Assembly (NCBI GenBank): GCA_965279005.1
Contig: CBDIHK010000012.1
Span: 1 to 64,000, forward strand
Length of the DNA: 64,000 bases
Direction: 5' to 3'
Source of the DNA: Planctobacterium sp965279005
GTDB taxonomy: Bacteria > Pseudomonadota > Gammaproteobacteria > Enterobacterales > Alteromonadaceae
Positions 53,805-61,392 of this stretch are shown here, one piece after another (positions within the stretch are counted from its first letter, which is position 1; every line of letters starts with the position of its first letter). A model generated the notes under the pieces. That model was not told the origin of the DNA, did not search any database, and saw only the letters and a list, made by a program, of their open reading frames with translations. The translations under genes were made by a program, and so were the position numbers.

Positions 53805-54698
53805 ATGTACCGTCAGAAAACAACATTGGAACAATGGCGTATTTTACAAGCCGTGGTTGATTACGGCGGTTATGCCCACGCCGCAAATAAGTTGAATAAA
53901 AGCCAGTCATCACTCAACCATGCAGTTGCTAAACTGCAATCCCAGCTGAATGTGCAACTCTTAGAGGTAAAAGGCCGAAAAGCATTTCTAACGGAAGCAG
54001 GTGAAGTCATGCTTAGGCGCTCACGGTTACTTAGCCAAAGCGCCCAGGACCTAGAAGAACTGGCTAAAAACATCAATGAGGACTGGGAGCCGCAAATTAA
54101 CCTGGCGCTTGAGTTAGCCTTCCCTACAAACTTTCTTACGCCAATTCTAAGCGAGTTCTACCCACAATGCCGCGGTAGCAGGGTGAGCATTATTGATACT
54201 GTGCTAACAGGCACTGAGGAGCTTATCCAGGAAGGCTGGGCCGATATTGCGCTAACAGCTTCCATTCCAAAAGGTTTCCTTTCTGAGCCGATACTGCACG
54301 TGAAATTCATCGCGGTTTGCCACCCCGATCACCCATTGGCCCAGATTAAAACGGAAATTGATCCTGAAGAGCTGGTACAGCACTTGCAAATAGTTATTAA
54401 AGACACTGGAAAATCGCCACAAGAACGGCAAGGTTGGCTTAAAGCCGAGCAAAGGTGGACAGTTAGTCAATTTACCGGCGCACTGTCATTGCTCAAACAA
54501 GGGCTTGGTTTTTGCTGGTTGCCCATACACGATGTGCAAACGCAGCTGGATAGTGGCGAATTAGTCCAGATACATGTGAAAGGCAGCAGGTTCCGCAGTG
54601 TTACAATGTCACTGGTAAATCCCCATGCCGACAGAATGGGGCCCGGAACCAAGCTGCTAACAGACCTAATCCTAGCCAAACGGGAAATAACCCAGTAG
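53805..54698 (+). CDS. LysR-family transcriptional regulator
   Basis: 297 residues. The N-terminal winged helix has 'WRILQAVVDYGGYAHAANKL', 'NKSQSSLNHAVAKLQSQLNV' and 'LLEVKGRKAFLTEAGEVML'. A C-terminal two-lobe effector domain follows ('TVLTGTEELIQEGWADIALT'). Target and ligand unknown. It is transcribed in the same direction as the beta-barrel gene but with 100 nt between. The closest divergent or downstream gene is an unknown small protein, which may be a target. Confidence 0.93.
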   Translation: MYRQKTTLEQWRILQAVVDYGGYAHAANKLNKSQSSLNHAVAKLQSQLNVQLLEVKGRKAFLTEAGEVMLRRSRLLSQSAQDLEELAKNINEDWEPQINLALELAFPTNFLTPILSEFYPQCRGSRVSIIDTVLTGTEELIQEGWADIALTASIPKGFLSEPILHVKFIAVCHPDHPLAQIKTEIDPEELVQHLQIVIKDTGKSPQERQGWLKAEQRWTVSQFTGALSLLKQGLGFCWLPIHDVQTQLDSGELVQIHVKGSRFRSVTMSLVNPHADRMGPGTKLLTDLILAKREITQ

Positions 54699-54757
54699 GC
54701 TATAGATAAGTGCGCAAAGCGAAACGCAGATAATAATAAGAGCAATTGGGATCAACT

Positions 54758-55171
54758 ATGTTTATGACCCGTGAACAACTCAACGAATTAATGTCAGACA
54801 GTGCTAAAAACGCTGTCCTGACAACTCGTGATGAGTTCAACATTGAATTGGATGGAACGCCCGAGAGCATAGAAAATGTTGATGTGGTGATCCTCAAATG
54901 GATAGAAAAGTACCAGGATCAGGCGTTGGAGGATAAAGCTGTTTTTACTTTGTGTAATATCTATGGTGCTTATTTGGGTGAAGTATTCAAAGCCACCATA
55001 GGCGGTGAATGGATATACGATGAATCCAATCCGGAGGCTCCTTACGTATTGCTTGAATATGGTAACCATACTTACGCCTTTGCGGGGATATGCTACCAAC
55101 GTTTAGTTAACGACAGCCAAATAAGTGTTAACAAATACTTCCAACAGGCAGTCAGGAATAGCACACAATAG
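54758..55171 (+). CDS. Small hypothetical soluble protein
   Basis: 137 residues from the ATG at 54758 (preceded by GGGA); a TTG four codons earlier is possible. Soluble and acidic, with 'FTLCNIYGAYLGEVFKATIG' and 'GEWIYDESNPEAPYVLLEYG'. The pattern of a conserved YGAYLGE stretch and GEW suggests a DUF3806-like or SUKH-like fold, but this is only an impression. It follows the LysR gene by 59 nt. Its last codons and stop overlap a hairpin (AATAGCAC/GTGCTATT, near 55158-55178) that could help end the transcript. Confidence 0.7.
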   Translation: MFMTREQLNELMSDSAKNAVLTTRDEFNIELDGTPESIENVDVVILKWIEKYQDQALEDKAVFTLCNIYGAYLGEVFKATIGGEWIYDESNPEAPYVLLEYGNHTYAFAGICYQRLVNDSQISVNKYFQQAVRNSTQ

Positions 55172-55199
55172 TGCTATTTGCTCCAATCAAAAAACTGCT

Positions 55200-55830
55200 G
55201 CAATAATAACGGAAAAGGAGAGTTGCGAGCCAAGCCTATTTGACCTAGCCACAACAACCCTCGCTTGACGGGCACTATTCAGTTTTCCCTAAACCCATAG
55301 TGTCGACGCAAAACTAATCCATTAGCCCAAATGCTCTCCTTAGCTTCCTTGTTCCGTGTCATCCCGACGTTGTCCTTAACAGCGTATCTTCCTGAATAGG
55401 CTGTTGCAGCTGCACTGGTAATCCCTAACACTATCTAATATAGGTTGCTTCCTGCAAACCGAAGGTATCCATACTTGGCATTCATCCCTAAATGCCGCTC
55501 CCTAAAATTCGATAGCCAATTTTCCACTTAACGTCCTTGCTACCCCAGTGCATTTTTGCAAATGCATGTCTTGCTTAACAAGCTGCCTTCCTTGGCATTC
55601 AATCCATGAAAATAGCAGTGCCATCCTGGCGGCTTGAGTCTGTCCATAAGTTTCCATCACTGTGGCTTCCTATTAAAACGTTCCCTGCCCCTATCCTTGG
55701 TTCCCTAGCCACGGCCTAGTGTTGCTTCCTTACAACACAATAGCTAAAGCTACTTGTTAGTTGTGACAAACATATTGCAATCTTTGCTGTCCCGTAACCA
55801 TCCTTAGTTAAGCTAGAGTAACTCCAACCG
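55200..55830 (-). ncRNA. csrB: CsrB/RsmZ-type CsrA-sequestering regulatory RNA
   Basis: The stretch has no ORF of useful length on either strand. On the minus strand about 28 GGA trinucleotides occur in roughly 560 nt; on the plus strand I found none. Many sit in hairpin loops: TGCC-AAGGAA-GGCA (55584-55597), GTTG-TAAGGAAG-CAAC (55721-55736), GCATT-loop-AATGC (55478-55495), GGTTTGC-AGGAA-GCAACC (55443-55460), GCC-AGGAT-GGC (55620-55630) and GTC-GGGAT-GAC (55358-55368). A 6-bp CACTAT/ATAGTG stem (55273-55302) encloses a further one. This is the architecture of CsrB, CsrC and RsmZ, which bind many CsrA dimers. Ends are approximate; no promoter or terminator is certain. A weak GacA/UvrY-like half site (TGTCAG) is near 55968. 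Confidence 0.82.
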
Positions 55831-56120
55831 GTTGCCATAACCCCTGGGACAATTGCAGTATTCGACAAAACGAGCGGTAGAGCAAAAACCCATAAGCCAC
55901 CGGTGCAAAAATTTAGGCCACTTCTGGTTTAATTTAATGAACAGCGGTCATGACAATTAACCGTTCATGTGTCAGTTGTAGCTATGCGCTGTGGTTACTT
56001 AAAAAATCAGGTAGGAAAATCACAAAAACAGGGCACGTGTGGTATTTACAACAGCCATAGGGACTGAAAAGTGTTTTATGCCGTAACGAAAATGGTATTA
56101 AAAAAGCCGAGACATAAAAC
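55831..56120. other. Noncoding region upstream of the putative CsrB-type RNA
   Basis: No gene seen. Read on the minus strand it would hold the RNA promoter. It contains paired words, ATGAAC/GTTCAT and TGACA/TGTCA, around 55937-55975, and TGTCAG-TTGTAG-CTATGC at 55968-55985, a partial match to the UvrY/GacA box TGTAAGN6CTTACA. A confident -10/-35 pair cannot be named. Confidence 0.4.
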
Positions 56121-56148
56121 AAAAAAGCTGGCAAAAATACCAGCTTTT
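56121..56148 (-). terminator. Rho-independent terminator of the DUF2189-like gene
   Basis: On the minus strand AAAAGCTGG pairs with CCAGCTTTT (56140-56148 with 56123-56131) around an 8-nt loop and is followed by a run of U residues. It lies 20 nt after the stop at 56168. Confidence 0.8.
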
Positions 56149-56167
56149 AGCAGTTCAACCTAATAGG

Positions 56168-56962
56168 TTACTCGTATTTGCGCTTTCGCTTCGTTTCGAT
56201 AGTGTCGATGTAGGCATGCCAGGAAGCATAACCCAAAAGCGGCATAAAAATAATGTAACCGACAAAGAAGGTAGCGTATCCAGCCAATACCAAGGCAAGT
56301 ATTACGAAAGCCCACATAAACATAACTTTCTTGTTCACCCACACCGCATTCATGCTGGTAAGTACAGCAGTTGCCAAGTCAACTTTACGCTCCATCAAAA
56401 TAGGCTGGGTGAATGCACTGATAAAAAACACTAAAAGTGTAAATGCAGCACCCACAATAGTACCCAAGGTCAGGAACGGCAATAAGCTTTCAAAGTTTTC
56501 ATCAATATAAGGTGGGTATAGTGCGTGGATTAACGAAGCAACCCTCAACCAAAAGATCATCAGTACCATTAATAAAATGCCAAAAGCCCATTCGTTTACG
56601 GCGTTCCGGGTTATCGCCTTAACACTATGCCAAAGGGTTGGTGTGTGCCCCTTTTCAAGCTCCCAAGACACATCGTACAACCCCGCTGCCAGGAACGGAC
56701 CAATCAACATAAAACACACTAGCGCTGGCATGATGACCAGGTGCCAACCTGATTGTTCTACCAAGAACTGAATAATATAAACCAATGCCGCAAACAACAC
56801 CCCAAAAAAGAAGGTTAATAGCGGTGCTTTTGCCATATCTTGGGCACCAAGCCTTAACCACTTCCAGGGATCGCTCATTTCCAGCTCTTTACAAGGAATG
56901 ACCCTAGCGATATTGCTGTCTGTAATAGCGTTATGGGGCTGTTCCTTAAACGAATGCGACAT
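56168..56962 (-). CDS. DUF2189-like integral membrane protein
   Basis: 264 residues with about six membrane segments. The N-terminal 'DPWKWLRLGAQDMAKAPLLT' and following 'FFFGVLFAALVYIIQFL' are typical of DUF2189 proteins (COG5473). Function unknown. It begins 8 nt after the upstream gene's stop, so the two are an operon. An ATG 28 codons in (56878) would also start just before the family core. Confidence 0.85.
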   Translation of the reverse strand: MSHSFKEQPHNAITDSNIARVIPCKELEMSDPWKWLRLGAQDMAKAPLLTFFFGVLFAALVYIIQFLVEQSGWHLVIMPALVCFMLIGPFLAAGLYDVSWELEKGHTPTLWHSVKAITRNAVNEWAFGILLMVLMIFWLRVASLIHALYPPYIDENFESLLPFLTLGTIVGAAFTLLVFFISAFTQPILMERKVDLATAVLTSMNAVWVNKKVMFMWAFVILALVLAGYATFFVGYIIFMPLLGYASWHAYIDTIETKRKRKYE

Positions 56963-56970
56963 ATTCTCTC

Positions 56971-57513
56971 CTAATCTTCCAGTTCTTCTAATTTTTCATT
57001 CTTTAACGGATTGTCAAAGGTGGAATCTTTACCAAGGTAACGTGAGCGTGCATCTTGCTGATTTACAATTTGTTTCGCTTTATCTGCATGCTCATCATCA
57101 GTATATACAAGCATAATAGCTTTGCCATTTTTTAGCTCATTTTCGTATTTGCTGAGCCGGTAGTTTCTATGGCTAATGCCGACTAGGCCTCCGATCCAGC
57201 CAGAGAACCCAATACATAAAAGCAATAACATTACCACATTGAGCGTATTTATCTGCCAACCATAGGGTTGCACCATATAGATAACAGCAGATGCAATACA
57301 ACCGACTACCGCGCCAATTGCAGCCATTCGCAGCGAACTGTGCACCAAATCGCGTTCTTCAAATGGCGTCGCTTCATGGACGTGGTGGCCAGCAAAATCA
57401 GCACTATTTTCGCTGATAAAGTGGATATCCTGCTCATGGATACCCGTGTTAACCAGCTCAGCTTGGATGGTGTCAGATTGCGCCAACCCATTTAGTAAAA
57501 ACTTATGTTGCAT
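56971..57513 (-). CDS. Membrane protein with two transmembrane segments, unknown
   Basis: 180 residues. A soluble N-terminal part ('DTIQAELVNTGIHEQDIHFI') resembling a small alpha-beta stress domain is followed by two hydrophobic segments (about 65-83 and 95-113) with glycine-rich spacing ('AAIGAVVGCIASAVIYM', 'GFSGWIGGLVGI'). A charged C-terminal half follows ('LVYTDDEHADKAKQIV'). This arrangement is seen in general-stress YflT-like and DUF1269-like membrane proteins. The name is not certain. It heads the operon with the DUF2189-like gene. Confidence 0.65.
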   Translation of the reverse strand: MQHKFLLNGLAQSDTIQAELVNTGIHEQDIHFISENSADFAGHHVHEATPFEERDLVHSSLRMAAIGAVVGCIASAVIYMVQPYGWQINTLNVVMLLLLCIGFSGWIGGLVGISHRNYRLSKYENELKNGKAIMLVYTDDEHADKAKQIVNQQDARSRYLGKDSTFDNPLKNEKLEELED

Positions 57514-57721
57514 GATATAACCCTCATTAACTGTTCATTTTTCGAACAAACCAATTTGAGTATACGAGGCATCAAACAAGTTAGCCTTACCTTATAGATA
57601 AACAATCTATTGGATGTTTTTTAAACAATCAACAGCTATTATGAAAAAGTCCCGCGAACGGCTACCAATCAAAGTCCAACACCCTTGATGAGCCGTTAAC
57701 ATGACTTAATATTGGCGTCTA

Positions 57722-58237
57722 CTAAACGCGCATCCAGGCAATATCTTGCCCGTGTAAATGGAAAAGTTTTTGATTTAGATCACGGAAGCGGGAAACACTT
57801 TCTCTGGTACTACCAATGGTTTGCCAAACAAAAGTGTGACAGTTGTTTTTCAACAAATCATATTCGCGGTATTGATAGAGGGATGACATGGCGCGGTCTG
57901 CCGTGCCCACTTCGACCAACGTGTCGCCCTCATGGTTACAGGCCACATAAATTGTATCGCCAGAACGCTCATGTAAAAAACGTTCTGGTGAGACCGTCCT
58001 CACCAGGCCATTGCCGTTGAGCTCGACAATTCTACCATCTACCCAGATACCTGTGTGGTCGAACACGCTGTATACTTCACAGCACACTACCGATCCGTCT
58101 TTCGGGGTTGCAGTATCTTTAAGTTGCCCGGGATGTTTGGCGATACCGTATTGTTCAGAATTCAACCTGGAGGAATACTTAACGCCCGCATAAGTGGCGA
58201 TAGCTGCCGCCCCCAACCAGACTAAAGGAAGTGCCAT
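57722..58237 (-). CDS. LRAT/NlpC-P60-like cysteine hydrolase or acyltransferase, membrane-anchored
   Basis: 171 residues with an N-terminal hydrophobic anchor (MALPLVWLGAAAIATYAGVK). The core holds H61 in 'SVFDHTGIWVDGRIVELNG' and C133 in 'YDLLKNNCHTFVWQTI'. These match the catalytic His and Cys of LRAT-like proteins of the NlpC/P60 superfamily, which hydrolyse or transfer acyl groups on lipids. The order His then Cys, the circularly permuted form, fits LRAT rather than classical NlpC. Substrate unknown. Single gene, divergent from nothing nearby. Confidence 0.72.
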   Translation of the reverse strand: MALPLVWLGAAAIATYAGVKYSSRLNSEQYGIAKHPGQLKDTATPKDGSVVCCEVYSVFDHTGIWVDGRIVELNGNGLVRTVSPERFLHERSGDTIYVACNHEGDTLVEVGTADRAMSSLYQYREYDLLKNNCHTFVWQTIGSTRESVSRFRDLNQKLFHLHGQDIAWMRV

Positions 58238-58417
58238 ACTTTCTCTACCTACAATTGCTTAACTTAAAAATAAGGCCAAATCCCTGTTTACAAAAACAGC
58301 GAATTGTAAATGAGTGTGTAATAAAGGACATTATTGGCTGGAAGCTCAATACCATGGCCACAGGCAAGCAGTGCAAACAATGGGCTTAGGCAGTTGTGCT
58401 AGCCCTTAAATCCACTG

Positions 58418-58822
58418 CTAATCCAAAAAATATTGCTCAAATTGATGCCGTATCCGGATGATAGTTTCGTTGTCATAAGCTGCGGGGGGAAACTTGCCCC
58501 AAACCGGTGCAGGCCAAGCTGCGTCATCCTCAAACCTTGCAATATGATGGATGTGTAGTTGCGCAACCACATTGCCCAAAGCCGCTAAATTGAGCTTGTG
58601 CGCTTTGAATTCTGTTTGCAGGAAACGGCTAAGCTGGTTGGACTCCAGCAACAGCTGCTGTTGCTGGGTAGCGGACAGCTGCACTAACTCAGTCACATCT
58701 GCAACCCTAGGCACCAGGATAAACCAGGGATACCTTGATTCGTCCATTAACAGCACCCGGCTAAGCGGCCAATCGGCCATAGTGATGCAATCCTGCGCCA
58801 ACCTCTCATCTAGTGTAAACAT
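58418..58822 (-). CDS. HIT-domain protein
   Basis: 134 residues of the histidine-triad family: 'VPRVADVTELVQLSATQQQQ' (N-terminal alpha/beta), then the triad motif 'VAQLHIHHIARFEDDAAWPA' with H90, H92 and H93. The substrate is probably a nucleoside phosphoryl compound, and small HIT proteins act as nucleotide hydrolases. It begins 11 nt after the AstE-like stop, so it is in the same operon. Confidence 0.9.
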   Translation of the reverse strand: MFTLDERLAQDCITMADWPLSRVLLMDESRYPWFILVPRVADVTELVQLSATQQQQLLLESNQLSRFLQTEFKAHKLNLAALGNVVAQLHIHHIARFEDDAAWPAPVWGKFPPAAYDNETIIRIRHQFEQYFLD

Positions 58823-58833
58823 GGTTCCACCCG

Positions 58834-59886
58834 CTATTGCAACTTTGTGGGGACAACAGTGAGTAAAGCCCGCTGACCTAATGCCACCTTAGCGTTAGGA
58901 AAAACAATGGCCTCACCATCTTGTTCCGCAATGTAGGATTTACCGGAGTCAGTGGCCAATACCGTGCCTAGGGCATAGTCGCTAAAGTTCGGGGCGTCAT
59001 CGGGGAAATGCAGGGCAAAGTCTTCGGTTTCGCGGTTGATTACCTGGTTGACCCTGTAAATAAAAAATTGGCTCTCGTCGTAATCTGGCAACTCCAATTC
59101 CCCTTGGCTGACTAACGCGGTTAAGTGCTGCTTAGCGGCGGCAAACCGGCTCATGTCATTTTGGCCAAATCGCCTTACTTTACCCAATTCCACAGTGAAG
59201 GCATCCGCTTGGAAATGCTTATTCGAAAAGTAGCTGAAAGTGGTAGTAGGCGATTCTGACAGTAGGATCGTATTGACCCCACAGGCCAATAAAAATTGCA
59301 GTTGCTCAGGCTTTCGCGCCCTGCCATGGGTAAACGGGTACACTGCAAATTTTTCGTTTTTGGAATCGCGAATTGCAGTATGCAGGTCGTAGTGGAACCT
59401 TGCCCTACCCGCTGGTACCGATTCAAAAAAATGGCGTACTTCGCGTTCCAAAACTGCAGCACGTTGCCGCTCTGGATTGTCAGGCACATCGGGGTTGGCG
59501 TGCTCGCCATCAAACAAACGGTTCATATTTTCTTGTACAAAGCGCTGGGCAATGTCCATGGCGGGCAAGTTCCCAAATATAACAAGCAACCTGTGTTTTA
59601 GTGCCACACTACCGGTTAGTACCGCCTTGACCAATTCATCGCAAATCTCGATAGGTGCGGTTTCATTACCATGTACCCCACAAGAATAGACAATGTCTTT
59701 GTTGCCATATCCTGGTGGCTCGAAACTGATTATGCCGGTATCAGGAATGTATATGTTAGTACCATTATCCAGGGTAAATGAAAAAGGCTGTCCAAATACA
59801 GCAGGGTTCTCCCGGGACAGTTGTAAAAATGTCCCTTGTTGTTTTAGTAGGTCAATATTGGATTGTTGAGTTGTTTTGCCAGTCAT
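58834..59886 (-). CDS. astE: Succinylglutamate desuccinylase/aspartoacylase-family zinc deacylase
   Basis: 350 residues from the ATG at 59886 (MTGKTTQQSNIDLLKQ); 12 extra upstream codons are possible. Zinc ligands appear in 'SCGVHGNETAPIEICDEL' (H, E) and 'FHYDLHTAIRD' (H), and the catalytic glutamate in 'FTVELGKVRRF'. Length and motifs fit AstE, the last step of the arginine succinyltransferase pathway, giving glutamate and succinate. The rest of the ast operon is not here, so the substrate could be another N-acyl amino acid. Confidence 0.85.
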   Translation of the reverse strand: MTGKTTQQSNIDLLKQQGTFLQLSRENPAVFGQPFSFTLDNGTNIYIPDTGIISFEPPGYGNKDIVYSCGVHGNETAPIEICDELVKAVLTGSVALKHRLLVIFGNLPAMDIAQRFVQENMNRLFDGEHANPDVPDNPERQRAAVLEREVRHFFESVPAGRARFHYDLHTAIRDSKNEKFAVYPFTHGRARKPEQLQFLLACGVNTILLSESPTTTFSYFSNKHFQADAFTVELGKVRRFGQNDMSRFAAAKQHLTALVSQGELELPDYDESQFFIYRVNQVINRETEDFALHFPDDAPNFSDYALGTVLATDSGKSYIAEQDGEAIVFPNAKVALGQRALLTVVPTKLQ

Positions 59887-59975
59887 CCGGTCTTTACAGT
59901 AGCAGTAGGGTAAAGCCAGCAAGTATACCGTAAAATAAAGGAGATTTGCGCAGGGGCGTTAAATTGAGAAAACGC

Positions 59976-61274
59976 TTATTGGAAACCAGTGGCGACGTTG
60001 TGTTGTTCCTGATTGAGTAGGTGTAGGAATTCTGACATAGGCACGGCCTTGGAAAACAGGAACCCCTGCCCAGCTGAAACACCAATACCTTGCAGCATGT
60101 GCAGTTGGTGCTGGGTTTCAATCCCTTCCGCCACTACGTTACAGTTAAGCGCTTCCGCAATTACCTTGGTAGCTTTCACGATGGCCATATTGACCGGGTT
60201 TTCCGCCAAGTTCATGACAAAGGTCTTGTCAATTTTGATTGAGTCTATTACCAAGTCCCGGATATACGCCAAATTGGAATAGCCTTTACCAAAATCATCA
60301 ATAGCCACTTGCATGCCCAAGTGCCGCGCCTGGCTAAGCTGTTTGTTGACCATCAAGGAATTGGACATGGCTACGTCTTCGGTAAGCTCCAGCTCAATCA
60401 AGCCAGGATCCACGCAAAAGCTCTCGCTAAACTGGCTCAAACGCGGGATAAATTGCTCATCGTACAACTGGGTTGGCGATACATTTACGGCGAGCTTAAT
60501 TTCATAGCCGTGGGTGTTGAGCAACAGTGAGCTTTTAAAGGCTTCTTGCAAAGCCCAATAGCCCAACTGGTTCATCATATTGTAGGACTCAGCCGCTTCA
60601 ATCAAAGGACCGGGAAACACAACACCGTCTAACGGGTGGTTCCAGCGCAACAAACACTCTGCCCCAATAATATTTAGTGTGCCTAAATCGACTTTAGGTT
60701 GAAAGTACAGCTCTAATTCATCGTTGTTAATAGCGCGCTTGAGATCCGCCTTCAACGCCAGCGAGCGGCCAGAACGCGCGCCGCCGGTCATATCAACGAT
60801 TACAAAATTTTCGTATTTATTGGACTTGGCTTGTTTCAGCGCCGATTCAACCCCTGAAAACAATTTGTGGGCGTCATCATTGCCATCTGGGTTAATAACC
60901 GCACCAACATTAAAATCTGCTGCAAAAGCGTGGTTTCCGACAATAATTGGCGCTTTAAAATGGTCGTTTAGTCGACGGTAACTGGCCTGTAGCTGCGGGG
61001 TCTTGCTGTGGCCTGGAAACATCAGGCAAAAGATGTCGCCGTCAATCCTGCCAAGTGTGGCATCGGCACCGAAAATATTGCTGATACGGCGGGCAACTTC
61101 AGCCAATATGAAATCGCCTGCCTTGTAGCCAAGGCTGGCGCTGACGTCAGAAAACCTAACAATATCAATCAATAACAATGAAAGACGAGGGTCATTGTCC
61201 AATGCTTTCTGCACCGTATCCAAGCAGGCATAGCGATTGGGCACCATTGACAACGTCTTGTGAAAAATACTCAC
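59976..61274 (-). CDS. GGDEF-EAL protein with degenerate GGDEF domain (probable c-di-GMP phosphodiesterase)
   Basis: 432 residues. The first half is GGDEF-like ('LLIDIVRFSDVSASLGYKAG'), but the active-site motif reads 'LGRIDGDIFCLMFPG', so it cannot make c-di-GMP. The EAL half has 'GAECLLRWNHPLDG' (ECL variant), 'ELTEDVAMSN', 'IDDFGKGYSNLAYIRDLVID' and 'AEGIETQHQL', all the metal and catalytic acidic residues of EAL phosphodiesterases. No signal peptide or membrane segment. It is likely a cytosolic phosphodiesterase, with the GGDEF half perhaps a GTP-binding regulator. Confidence 0.9.
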   Translation of the reverse strand: MSIFHKTLSMVPNRYACLDTVQKALDNDPRLSLLLIDIVRFSDVSASLGYKAGDFILAEVARRISNIFGADATLGRIDGDIFCLMFPGHSKTPQLQASYRRLNDHFKAPIIVGNHAFAADFNVGAVINPDGNDDAHKLFSGVESALKQAKSNKYENFVIVDMTGGARSGRSLALKADLKRAINNDELELYFQPKVDLGTLNIIGAECLLRWNHPLDGVVFPGPLIEAAESYNMMNQLGYWALQEAFKSSLLLNTHGYEIKLAVNVSPTQLYDEQFIPRLSQFSESFCVDPGLIELELTEDVAMSNSLMVNKQLSQARHLGMQVAIDDFGKGYSNLAYIRDLVIDSIKIDKTFVMNLAENPVNMAIVKATKVIAEALNCNVVAEGIETQHQLHMLQGIGVSAGQGFLFSKAVPMSEFLHLLNQEQHNVATGFQ

Positions 61275-61331
61275 GAGTACGGCGTTACCTCTACAACTAG
61301 GGTTGGGAATTTATACTTTTTAGAGACAAAT

Positions 61332-61364
61332 AAAAAGTCCCAAAACCGAAAGTTTTGGGACTTT
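61332..61364 (-). terminator. Strong rho-independent terminator downstream of glycogen phosphorylase
   Basis: AAAGTCCCAAAAC pairs perfectly with GTTTTGGGACTTT (61352-61364 with 61334-61346) around a 5-nt loop. On the minus strand it is followed by U residues. A 13-bp stem without mismatch, 29 nt after the stop at 61393. Confidence 0.88.
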
Positions 61365-61392
61365 AGTGTAAAGAATGGCTAAAAAGTGAGGT

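Noticed and set aside
55200..55830. Simple sequence repeat, integron attachment site or eroded gene as the explanation for the CTTCCT-rich region
   Set aside because: The GGA motifs are irregularly spaced, sit in differing hairpins, and show strict strand bias, which fits a CsrB-type RNA and not a tandem repeat or coding remnant.
57712..58020. Plus-strand open frame of 102 codons
   Set aside because: It lies wholly opposite the LRAT-like gene, whose reading frame and motifs are convincing.
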